DNA of 64,000 bases from CADEEN01 sp963706685 (GTDB lineage Bacteria; Pseudomonadota; Gammaproteobacteria; Burkholderiales; Burkholderiaceae_C), in assembly GCA_963706685.1 (NCBI GenBank), contig CAVPMY010000011.1, positions 62,001-126,000 of the forward strand, written 5' to 3'. Of the stretch, positions 11,789-20,944 are shown piece after piece. Position 1 is the stretch's first letter. The number at the start of each line of letters is the position of its first letter. The translations under genes were made by a program, and so were the position numbers. A model generated the notes under the pieces. It saw nothing but the letters and a program-made list of their open reading frames with translations, was not told the DNA's origin and did no database searches.

Positions 11789-11870
11789 ATGACCAAACAA
11801 CTGCCGTGGCTGAAGAAGGAAGTCGCCAAGTGGCTTGCCGAGGGGCTGGTCGACGACGCGAAATACGCGC
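11789..11870 (+). pseudogene. Truncated 5' end of an unknown gene cut by the IS remnant
   Basis: A plausible gene start: GAGGGAG six bases before an ATG, with a TATACT box at 11747-11752 (no -35 at normal spacing). The first codons give MTKQLPWLKKEVAKWLAE, then GLVDDAKYALA. The pattern of a basic helix, W, then EGL(V/I) loosely recalls the N-terminus of DUF2157 membrane proteins, but this is too short to call. After about 27 codons the sequence turns into the antisense of the IS3-type transposase fragment, so the gene appears to be truncated at about 11,866. Confidence 0.4.
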
Positions 11871-12198
11871 TGGCCAACTTCAGGATCTCGTTGGTCTTGC
11901 GCAATTCGCGAACCTCGCGCTCCAGCTCCTTGATGCGCTGCTGCTCGGTGGTGGTCGGACCTGGCCGTGCGCCGCTGTCACGCTCGCCCTGGCGCACCCA
12001 CTTGCGCAGCGTCTCACCTGTGCAGCCGATCTTGCTGGCAATCGACTCGATCGCCGCCCACTACGACGGGTGCTGGTCCTTGGCATCGAAGACCATGCGC
12101 ACTGCACGTTCCTGCACTTCGGGGGAAAACTTCGGGGACTTCCTCATCATGGCTCCATTCTCGATCGAAGGAGCCTCCTCAATTCCCGGGGCGGTTCA
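11865..12198 (-). mobile_element. IS3-family remnant with decayed orfA
   Basis: On the minus strand an IS3-type left end begins at 12198 with TGAACCGCCCCGGG, followed about 50 bp later by orfA (start about 12147-12150, MRKSPKFSPEVQERAVRM). The OrfA helix-turn-helix (GCTGETLRKWVRQ) and leucine-zipper-like segment (IKELEREVRELRKTNEILK) are clear. A TAG at 12061-12063 replaces the codon before the conserved Trp in HPS-x-WAAIESIA, so the reading frame is nonsense-mutated. Sequence similarity stops just after KLASAYFA; orfB and the right inverted repeat are gone. The fragment is therefore non-autonomous and old. It separates two truncated gene ends. Confidence 0.78.
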
Positions 12199-12202
12199 CT
12201 CC

Positions 12203-12275
12203 GGCACTGTCTTCATCTGCGGTCGCGTGGTCCGCGTTGCCAATGGCGACACGCTGACGCTGCTTGACGCCGATC
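12203..12275 (+). pseudogene. Fragment resembling the start of a thermonuclease (SNase) domain
   Basis: Immediately outside the IS left end, the plus strand reads FICGRVVRVANGDTLTLLDA. This matches the first strands of staphylococcal-nuclease-like proteins (..G.VvrV.DGDTl.v..), including the Asp-Gly-Asp-Thr segment. The similarity ends after about 22 codons, and the frame runs into the upstream region of tpsB. It looks like a severed domain start, with no catalytic Arg/Glu region present. The match is short and may be chance. Confidence 0.35.
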
Positions 12276-12452
12276 GATCACTCCGCGCGAACGGTCATGT
12301 GTTCGGCACCGATGGCACAAGGGAAAGGCGTCATTTACGAAGCGATACGAATGCTGTACGTTCTCTCGATCCACGGATTCGGGGGCATCGAGGTGAGAAG
12401 AACAAGTAGCGGCTCTGTGCGCAGTGCCGAACCCGCAGTGCAGGCCCTCAGA

Positions 12453-14108
12453 ATGCAACGCGGCGCCAAGCGTCTGATCAATGATTCGCTTTTGGCTGGC
12501 ATCTGGGTCGGACTCGCACTCGGACTGGCCGTGTCCGCGCGTGCGCAGACCGAAGCGCAAGGTGGGCCTGCGTCTGCCGCCGCGCCCAATGCAGACGCTC
12601 GCGTTGCTGTCAGGGAGTTCAAGGTCACGGGCAACTCCTTGCTGCCGCAGGACAGCCTCGACGCCGTGCTGTCAACCTTCAAAGGCGAGCGCACTCTTGC
12701 CGACCTCAGGCAGGCGGCCATAGCGGTGCAGCAGCTGTACGTGCGCGCCGGCTATGGCGGCATCGTGGCGTACCTGCCGGAGCAGCCCTTGTCCGGTGGC
12801 GTCTTGACGATTGCGGTCGTCGAAGGGCGTCTTGCCCGCGTCACGGTGACCGGCAACCAGCAATTCGATGCAGCGAACGTTCGTGCTGCTCTGACGTCGC
12901 TGGTGAGTGGCGCGACACCTCGACTCAAGCGTATCGATACCGAAGTCCAGATCAGCAACGAGAACCCGGCCAAGAAAGTCGAAGTGCTGCTGTTGCCGGG
13001 GGAAAGTGCCGGTCAGATCGACGCCAAAGTTACCGTGCATGAAAGACCGGTTACTCGCTGGTTCTTGGGTCTTGACAATTCGGGCAACTCGCGCACAGGT
13101 CACTTGCGCGCCAGCGTCGGTTGGCAACATGCCAACCTGTGGAACCAGGATCACATCCTGTCGACTGCCCTGCAGACCTCGCCGGACAAACCCAGTTCGG
13201 TATTGGTCCTCAGCGCCGGGTATCGCGTGCCGCTGTACGCGCAACGCGCGGTCATCGACGCCTATGCCGCCTACTCCGATATCGATGGCAACAGCCCAAC
13301 CGTGGCCGGCGACTTGCGATTCAATGGCCGCGGCCATCTCGCCGGACTGCGGGCCACACGTTATCTGCCGCGCTTCGGGGAGATCGATCAGCGCGTCAGC
13401 GCCACCATCGACCATCGCGCCTACTTGAACCAGTGCGGCATCACCGGGCTGCCGGCAGGCGTGTGCGGAGCGGGCGGCGAGAGCGTCGCGGTGCAGCCGA
13501 TCTCGATCGAATATGCGGCGCAGACCGGGGGCAGCAGACCGGTCGGCGCCACCATCTCGCTGCATCACAACCTGCAACTCGGCGGCGGTCGATCGAGCGA
13601 CGGCCGATTCCAGGCGGTGAGGCCCGGCTCCAAGCCGCGCTACACGCTGCTGCGGCTGGTGACCAACGCAACGGTTGACGTTGCCGAAGACTGGCAGCTC
13701 CGCGCGCGGCTCAATGGCCAGTACACGGCGGACGGACTGATTCCGGGAGAACAATTCGGCATCGGCGGGACCGCTTCAGTGCGCGGCTACGAGGAACGGG
13801 AGCTCGCTGGTGACCGCGGTGCGTCCGCAGCGTTCGAACTGTTCGGGCCTGATCTTGCGAGCCACTTCGGCATCGATGGAACGCTGCGTCCGCTGGTCTT
13901 CATCGACGGCGGGCATGTCGAAAATCGGCTCGGCACCCCCTGCCTCGGCACCCGAAGCACCTGCACTCTGAGTTCCGCGGGGCTGGGCACGCAATGGATG
14001 GTCGGCAATCTCGGCGGACAGTTGTTCATTGCCACTGCTCTCAAGCCCGCGGCGCAAACGGACAAGAACGACACCCGCGCGCATGTCGCCCTGAGCTACA
14101 CCTTTTGA
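12453..14108 (+). CDS. TpsB outer-membrane transporter (ShlB/FhaC family)
   Basis: Outer-membrane pore of a two-partner secretion system that recognises and exports the TpsA encoded 21 bp downstream. The start at 12453 (MQRGAKRLINDS) gives a signal peptide ending near AVSARAQ; the frame is open from 12264. A first POTRA domain follows, from VREFKVTGNSLLPQDSLDAV to about residue 125 of the mature part (LYVRAGYGGIVAYLPEQ), then a second POTRA (VTVTGNQQFDAANVRAAL). The C-terminal 350 residues form the 16-stranded barrel, containing the conserved FGIGGTASVRGYEERE motif of loop L6 and ending ...ALSYTF with a terminal Phe, as expected for a Bam-assembled protein. The length of about 551 residues is normal. 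No frame breaks are seen. Confidence 0.92.
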   Translation: MQRGAKRLINDSLLAGIWVGLALGLAVSARAQTEAQGGPASAAAPNADARVAVREFKVTGNSLLPQDSLDAVLSTFKGERTLADLRQAAIAVQQLYVRAGYGGIVAYLPEQPLSGGVLTIAVVEGRLARVTVTGNQQFDAANVRAALTSLVSGATPRLKRIDTEVQISNENPAKKVEVLLLPGESAGQIDAKVTVHERPVTRWFLGLDNSGNSRTGHLRASVGWQHANLWNQDHILSTALQTSPDKPSSVLVLSAGYRVPLYAQRAVIDAYAAYSDIDGNSPTVAGDLRFNGRGHLAGLRATRYLPRFGEIDQRVSATIDHRAYLNQCGITGLPAGVCGAGGESVAVQPISIEYAAQTGGSRPVGATISLHHNLQLGGGRSSDGRFQAVRPGSKPRYTLLRLVTNATVDVAEDWQLRARLNGQYTADGLIPGEQFGIGGTASVRGYEERELAGDRGASAAFELFGPDLASHFGIDGTLRPLVFIDGGHVENRLGTPCLGTRSTCTLSSAGLGTQWMVGNLGGQLFIATALKPAAQTDKNDTRAHVALSYTF

Positions 14109-14129
14109 CCACCTGACCGGAGAAATCGA

Positions 14130-17100
14130 ATGCGCCAGCACCCACACCCGGCACGCTCCACGAACGCAAGCGGCGCTGCCCTGCGCCTGCGCTCGACAAT
14201 GCGCTTGAAGCCGAGCCGGCTGGCGTTGGCGCTGGCCAGCGCATCGCTGCTGTCGATCACCACCAATGCAGCGTGGGCGCAGTCGGTCATCTTGCCCACG
14301 GGTGGATCGGTCGTACACGGGCAGGCCACGATCGTCACCTCCGGCGATCGCATGACGGTCACCAATTCGAACAACGCCATCCTCAATTGGCAGACCTTTT
14401 CGGTCGGCACGGCAAACGCCGTTCGCTTCGACCAGCCCAGCGTCAGCAGCCAAGTACTCAACCGCGTGCTCGGCAACGACCCCTCGCGGATCTTCGGCAG
14501 CCTCAGCAGCAACGGCAAGGTCTGGCTTCTGAATCCCAACGGGGTGCTGTTCGGGCGCGATGCGCGGGTCGACGTGGCGGGCCTGGTGGCCTCGACGCTC
14601 AACGTCAATGATCGCGATTGGCTCGCCGGGCGCTTCCAGCTCACCAACAGTCTTGCCGGCGGCAGCAGCGCTGCCGTCATCAATCAGGGTCAGTTGCGCA
14701 CGACGCTGGGCGGTCAGGTCGCATTGCTCGCCGGCGAGGGCGGCGTGCGCAACGAGGGGCTGATCGAAGCACCGGGCGGGCAGGTGCTGTTGGCAGCCGG
14801 GCAGAGCATCGACCTTGTGGACACCGGGGCGCCGAACCTGGCGCTGCGCGTGACCGCGCCGCAAGGCGAGGCGCTCAACCTCGGCAGCGTGCTGGTTGCC
14901 GGCGGGCGCATCGACATCCAGGCAGCCATCGTCAATCAACAGGGCATCGTGCGCGCCGATGCCGTCGGCCAAGGCGCCGGCGGCGAGGTGCGGTTGCAGT
15001 CCAGCGAATCGATGAACCTGGCTGCGGGCAGCATCACCAGCGCCAGTGGCGCAAGCGCAGGTCGGGTCTCGCTGGACGGCGGGGCCGGCACCACGCTGGT
15101 GGCCGGCAACGTCGCAGCAACCGCATCGGCCGGCGCCGGCGGCCGGGTCACGCTCGACCGGCCGTCACGTCGGTGTGCTGGACGGCGGCTCCATCGACGC
15201 GTCCGGCGCAATCGGTGGCGGCGAAGTCCTGGTCGGCGGCGGCGCGCAGGGCCAGGACAACCGCGTTGCCAACGCCGAGGCCACCTACATCGCGCCGACG
15301 GCAAGCTTGGCGGCGGACGCGACTGCAGCGCGGCGACGGCGGCCGCGTCATCGTCTGGAGTGATCAGGCGACCCGCGCCTACGGGCGGTTCAGTGCGCGC
15401 GGCGGTGCACAGGGCGGTGACGGCGGCCTCGTCGAGACCTCTGGCGGATGGCTCGACGCGCGCCCGTCATCGATCCTGACCACGGCGCCCAGGGGGCGTG
15501 GGGGGCGCTGGCTGCTGGACCCGAACGATATCGACATCGTAGACGGCATCTACGACTACAACATCTCGAGCGGGCCGAACTTCACCACCACCGACGACGG
15601 CGCGACGATCACCACGGCGACGATCGAGGGCGCGCTCAACAGCGGCAACAACGTGTCGATCACGACATCGTCCGCAGGGTTGAATTCGCAGCCGGGCGAT
15701 ATCCGTATGTACCAGGCCACCATCAGCGCCGCGCCGAGCAGCCCGGTCAGCCTGACGCTGACGGCGAGCCGCAACATCGAGATCACGGGCGGCTCGGTCA
15801 TTGAAAGCACCAGCGCGCCGATGGCTATTACGCTGTCTGCCGCCAATGGTTCCGCGGCTGTGGGCGCGGTGCTGATCGAAGACTCGAGGCTGTCCAGCCG
15901 CGGCGGCGCCATCAACATCGGTGGCGCGCCAACGGCCGTCGGCGCGCATGGCACTGCGCCGTTCGCTGCGGCCGTGGGTTACGACCTGGGCGAGGGAGCG
16001 GACTTTCGTGTCAGCGGCGTATCGATCTCCAACTCCCTAGTCGACGCCCTCAACGGCAGCGTCGTCGTCAGCGGTGCGAGCATCGCCCAGTCTGGCGAGC
16101 AAACATCGTCAACAACCGGGTTCTTTCCCTCTGGCGTCGAACTGAAAGATTCGACCATCCAGGCCGGCTCGATACTGTTGCAGGGATGGGTCGACAGCGA
16201 GCAGGGCGCGGCGGGCACACGCATCGCGAACTCGACGCTGAGTGCACCCGGTGGCGCGGTGACCATCAACGGGTCGGGCACATCGAACGGCAGCTTCCTG
16301 CTCGATCAAGACACGGGCCTCGGGTTCTACCCGCGCGGCGTGAATATCTTTCGTGACAGCTCGGTGTCGGCAAGCAGCATCGCCGTCAACGGCAGCATCA
16401 ACAGCACCGAGAGTGATGTTGTCGGCTTCTTTCTCAACGGCGCATCGCTCACAGCGAGCGGCGGCATAACATTGGCCGGATCAAGCCCGGTGTGGGCCCT
16501 CGCCCTGGACAATTCCACGGTGAGTGCAGGGACGACCCTGACCGCAACTGCCCCCGCCGGCGACATCGGCGCCGACGCGTCGAGGCTGTCGTCGCAGGGC
16601 AGTTTCAGCCTGAATGCATCCGGCGCTCAGAGTGGCGTCGACGTCAGCGGCGGCTCGACCTTGCAGTCCGGTGGTGCGATGACAATCTCCGCGAACGGCG
16701 CCGACGGTTTCATCGCCGTTGACAGATCGTCAGTGAGCGCCGGTGGCGCGCTTGGACTGTCGGCCACCGGCGCCGGCGGATACATCGCGCTGGCTTCTTC
16801 GCCGCTGAGTTCGACCGGTGCCATCAACCTGCTGACCGGCGTCGGCGGTTTTGTTCAACTGGACGACAGCGTCACCGCCGGCGGCACGATCACCGTGCGA
16901 ACGGACGACCTTGCACTCAACGTCGAAGACTGTGTCCAGTGCACGCCGACTGTTGCGCACCTCGAGGCGTCTGCTCCCGGCAACGCGATCGTGATTGCAG
17001 GCGCCGCCGCTGCCACCAACACGACCACGATGCTGAACTCTGCAGGCAGCGGCGCGCTCAACACACCCAACGGCCGCTGGCTGGTGTACGCCACCGACCC

Positions 17101-20100
17101 CACGGACAGCAACAACTTCGACGCCGGTGGCCTGGTGCATGGCGCGACGTTCTACAACACGACCTACCCGTCGACTGGCACTCCGGCCGTTGCAGACCAG
17201 AACCTGCTGCTGTTCAGTCTGGCGCCGCAGCTGTCCGCGGCGTCCGGGGGCCAACCCATTGTCAAGACCTACGATGGCAGCACCCTGATCAATGTGTCCG
17301 GTTTCCAGCGGATCCAGGGAGCCATCAACGGCGACCAGATATTCGGTCGTTTTGGCGACCCGAACGCCGGCACCGGAAAGACGATCGCCTTGTTCCCTGC
17401 TGGCGCGCCGGTCCAGGCGATCGATGCCCAGGGCCGGCCCGTTTACGGCTACGGCGCGCTCGGCAGCCCTTTCACGTTGTCGGGTGACGTAGCCCGCGCC
17501 CCGCTGACGCTCAGCGGTGCGGTTGCGGCCAACAAGGTTTACGACGGCAATACCGTGGCCACCATCAGTGGCGGTGTGCTCGCCGGCCTGGTCGGCGCCG
17601 AGAGCCTGACGCTGACCAGCGGCAACAGCCAGTTCGACACCAAGGATGTTGGCATCGCAAAGACCGTCACTGGCACCGCAACGCTGGCCGACGGGGCCAA
17701 CGGCGGTCTGGCCGGCAACTACTTGCTGGCCAGCGGCGCCTTCACCGCAAGCGCCAATATCACGCCCAGGCCACTGACGCTCAGCGGCGTCACCGCGGCC
17801 AACAAGCTGTACGACGGCACCACCGTCGCCACGCTCGCCGGCGGCACGCTCGTCGGCCTGGTCGGCGTCGAGAGCCTGACACTCGGCTCCCTCAGCGGCC
17901 AGTTCGATACCAAGGACGCAGGCAATGGCAAGACCGTCACAGGCACTTTGGCGTTGGCCAACGGTGCCAACGGCGGCTTGGCCGGCAACTACTCGCTGGC
18001 CAGCAGCGCGGTCACGACCACGGCCAATATCACGCCCAAGTCGCTCACGCTCAGCAGCGTGACCGCTGCCAACAAGGTTTACGACGGCACCACCACCGCG
18101 ACACTGAGCGGAGGCGCGCTCGCTGGCCTGGTCGGTTCCGAGAGCTTGACGCTGGCCACCGGCAACGGCCAGTTCGATACCAGGCACGTCGGTGTCGGCA
18201 AGAGCGTCATCGGCACCGTGATGCTGGCCGACGGCGCCAACGGCGGCCTGGCTGGAAACTACTCGCTGGCCAGCGCAACGTTCACCACCAGTGCCGACAT
18301 CACGCGCAGGCCGCTGACGCTCAGCGGCGTGGTCGCGGACAACAAGGTCTACGACGGCAACACGGTTGCAACCATCGGCGGTGGTGCCCTCGCCGGCTTG
18401 GTCGGCACCGAGGGCCTGACGTTGAGAAGCGGAAATGCCCAATTCGACTCCAAGGACGCTGGCAGCGGCAAGACAGTCACTGGCACCGCGACACTGGCTG
18501 ACGGCGCCAACGGCGGCCTGGCCGGCAACTACGCGCTGGCCAGCGGCGTGTTCACCACCACCGCCGACATCGATCGGGCCAACCTGACTTACGTGGCCCA
18601 GCCGCAGACCTTGCTGCTGGGGCTGCCTGCGCCCCCGTTCACGGGCACCGTGACCGGCTTCGTCGGCGAGGACACGCTGCAGAATGCGACCACCGGATCG
18701 CTGATGTTCGCCGCGTCGACCGGTACCTTCACTGCGCCCGGCAACTACGCGATTCAGGGCTTCGGCTTGTCGGCGATGAACTATGTGTTCAGCCAGGCGC
18801 CCTCCAACGCAACGGCGCTGGTTGTATTGCCACCGACCGAAGTACCTCCGGAGACGACTGTCGGATTGAGGGACGGCGTCAAGTTCGTCGCGCTGCCGCC
18901 GGCAACGACCAGCCCCACGCAAGGGCGCACGGTCGACGTCAGCCAGTGGCTGCAGGTCAATCCGTCCGACGGCAGCACGTCGTTTCGCGGCATTCCGATT
19001 TCACAGCTGTCGCTCGAAACCCTGGCATCGTTGTTCACGGCCAGGGAAAAGTACAAGGAACAGCTTTTCGGCGAGGCCATCGACAAACTCGCGCGCGACC
19101 CGACGCTGGCAGACGTTCCCCAATGCGTGACTGCAACGCAGGCCGCAACGGGGAGTTGCCTCATCACCGAGGGGCTCAAGCAGGAGGTGGCCTCCGGCCA
19201 GTCTGTCGAGCGGATGGGTGCCGCGCCCGTCGCCCCGCCGCCCGCGGCACCTGCCGCGACCCCCCCGCCGGAGCCGGCTGCAGCACCCGCCCCTGCAGCC
19301 CCGGCTGCTGCCCCTGCGACGGCAAAAGCGCCTGCCGGCGCTGCGGCCGAATCCGCAACCGTTTCAGCGGCGATCGCAGAATTGCTGGCGACGGGCAAAC
19401 GCCCGATCAAGAATGCAGTCCTGCCCCAGATCAACCGCAAGATCGCCGTGCTCATCGGCGGCGACATCTATGCCGACTCACGCATTCCGAAACTGGGCAA
19501 CGCCGTCTCCGACGCGCGCGCCCTGGCGACGATCTTTAGCAACAACCTCGGCTACGAGACGGTCTTGCTGCAGAACGCGACCAAGTCGTCGATCATCCGC
19601 ACGCTCAACCTGGTTGCGGCCCAGGTCGGGCCCAAGGATTCGATCGTTGTGTACTACGCGGGCCACGGGCAACTTGTGCCGGCCACCGGCTTGGGCTACT
19701 GGCTTCCTGCCGATGCCGATGCCACCAAACCGGAGACTTGGCTGTCCAACTCGGATATCGGCAAGCTGATCGCCCTGTTCGGCGGCTCGCAGGTCGCGCT
19801 GGTTTCCGACAGCTGCTTTTCGGGGTCCCTGGTGTCCAATGAGCGCATCAGGCCCTCACCTGCTGGCGTGAATGCCGAGGCCCTGTTGAGCCACCGCGCC
19901 GCCGTCGTCATGACATCAGGCGGCAACGAACCGGTCTTCGATGAGGGCCAGTCCGGGCACTCGCCGTTTGCCTTCAGCCTGATGCAGGCCTTGCAACAGG
20001 TTCCCAGTTGGCAAGCGGGTGGCAACGTGTTCGAACGCGTGCGCTTTGCGGTGGCAAGAAAACTGCCGCAGCGGCCCCGCTACGGCGCTGCACTGACGGC

Positions 20101-20161
20101 CGGACACCAGGCTGGATCGGACTATTTGTTCGAACTGCGCGAACTGGCTCCGCGCCAATAA
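14130..20161 (+). CDS. TpsA exoprotein with YDG repeats and C-terminal caspase-like domain
   Basis: Secreted partner of the TpsB upstream. GGAG lies 8 bases before the ATG at 14130. A long TpsA-type signal peptide ends near TTNAAWAQ, followed by the haemagglutination/TPS domain (about residues 50-300) with NSNNAILNWQTFSVG, the NRVLG segment and WLLNPNGVLFG. Next come beta-helical repeats, the motif GGRVIVWSDQATRAYG and LLDPNDIDIVDG, then a YDG/MBG repeat block (17250-18582), a Pro/Ala-rich linker (about 19215-19360) and a caspase-like peptidase domain of about 240 residues. The caspase His is in YYAGHGQL (codon 19664) and the Cys in VSDSCFSGSL (codon 19814). Two single-base insertions, near 15158 and 15325, break the frame; removing them gives one protein of about 2,010 residues. 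Without correction the exporter signal and the caspase would be separated. Confidence 0.85.
17503..18582 (+). repeat. Four tandem 270-bp YDG-type repeats within tpsA
   Basis: Four head-to-tail units start at about 17503, 17773, 18043 and 18313, each exactly 270 bp (90 codons). Each unit has the pattern LTLSG-x-x-AANKVYDG, then a GG-x-LAGLVG-x-ESLTL segment, QFDTKD, and DGANGGLAGNY-x-LAS. A diverged fifth copy (VKTYDGSTLINVSG) precedes them at about 17266. These are MBG/YDG-type immunoglobulin-like domains common in large surface proteins. Long stretches are nearly identical at the DNA level, so the block is prone to expansion, contraction and misassembly. Confidence 0.85.
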
Positions 20162-20175
20162 CAACTTGCCGGCAC

Positions 20176-20206
20176 GCAGCCCCGACCTTCGACGGTGCGG
20201 GGCTGC
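20176..20206. terminator. Hairpin between convergent tpsA and OmpA-like genes
   Basis: A perfect 9-bp stem (GCAGCCCCG / CGGGGCTGC) with a 13-base loop sits in the 56 bp between the tpsA stop and the stop of the OmpA-like gene. There is no T-tract on either side, so it could be a bidirectional structural stop rather than a classic intrinsic terminator. Confidence 0.5.
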
Positions 20207-20217
20207 GGTGCAGCGGA

Positions 20218-20778
20218 TCAACCGCGCTCGGTGACGATCGTCACGCGGCGGTTCACAGCGGCATCGGGATTTTTGGTGTCCATCAGCTCGTTGGAGCCCT
20301 TGCCGATCGGCATCAGCCGTTCCGGGAGGATGCCGTGACGGGTGACGAGGTAGTTGACGACAGCCGCGGCCCTCAGCTCCGAGAGGCGCAAGTTCAGGTC
20401 GTCCGAACCGCGCGGATCGGCGTGGCCCTCGATCTTGAAGGTGAATCCGGCAAGCTGGTCCGATTGCAGCGCCTTGGCCACCGTGTCCAGAATCGAGATC
20501 GTCTCGGGCGTGAGTTCCGCGGATTCCACCGCAAACGTCATCAGCAGGTTGGCCTTGCCGGCGCCGCTGGCGGCCGGGCGCCGGGCCGCCTTCTGTGCCG
20601 GGCCGAAACTGCGCGTGACGCCATCGGTGGACGCCGCGGGTCCGTCGATTTCCAGGGCCCGGATCAGCGCCGATTCAGTGACCTGTTTGCCGCCGAGGAC
20701 CGGCCCTTGCGCCTGCGCCGCGCACTGCAGACTCGTTGCCGCGACCGCGATTGCCAGAAAAAGCGAAATCCGTGTCAT
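20218..20778 (-). CDS. Periplasmic OmpA-like peptidoglycan-binding protein
   Basis: Exported protein of 186 residues: signal peptide (cleavage near AAQAQG), a low-complexity middle and a C-terminal OmpA/MotB domain (about residues 85-185). The domain has the peptidoglycan-contact segment IEGHADPRGSDDLN, the Arg-rich helix LRLSELRAAAVVNYL and the ending NPDAAVNRRVTIV. The segment before the signal cleavage is SLQC, which is not a good lipobox, so it is probably soluble in the periplasm rather than a lipoprotein. The start at 20778 follows AAGGGGAATGAC. It is the last gene of the minus-strand T6SS arm, 167 bp after the kinase, and converges with the TpsA-caspase gene. A role in anchoring to the cell wall is inferred. 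Confidence 0.85.
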   Translation of the reverse strand: MTRISLFLAIAVAATSLQCAAQAQGPVLGGKQVTESALIRALEIDGPAASTDGVTRSFGPAQKAARRPAASGAGKANLLMTFAVESAELTPETISILDTVAKALQSDQLAGFTFKIEGHADPRGSDDLNLRLSELRAAAVVNYLVTRHGILPERLMPIGKGSNELMDTKNPDAAVNRRVTIVTERG

Positions 20779-20944
20779 GTCATTCCCCTTGCCATCGAAC
20801 ACCTGATGCGCGCGGCGGTCACTGCGATTTCGTGATGCCTTCGCATCGAGCAAGGTTACTGCCTCCGCAACACCCTGCCAAGGTGCATTCAAGGGCCCGG
20901 CGGTTTTCACGCCCGCTGCACGGGCCCCGGGATCGGGGGGCAGG

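Noticed and set aside
17503..18582. Regular repeats considered as CRISPR or a satellite
   Set aside because: The 270-bp period is in frame and encodes YDG-type protein domains; there are no spacers.
20218..20778. OmpA-like protein as the missing TssJ lipoprotein
   Set aside because: It has a signal-peptidase-I type leader, a poor lipobox (SLQC) and an OmpA domain, not the TssJ beta-sandwich.
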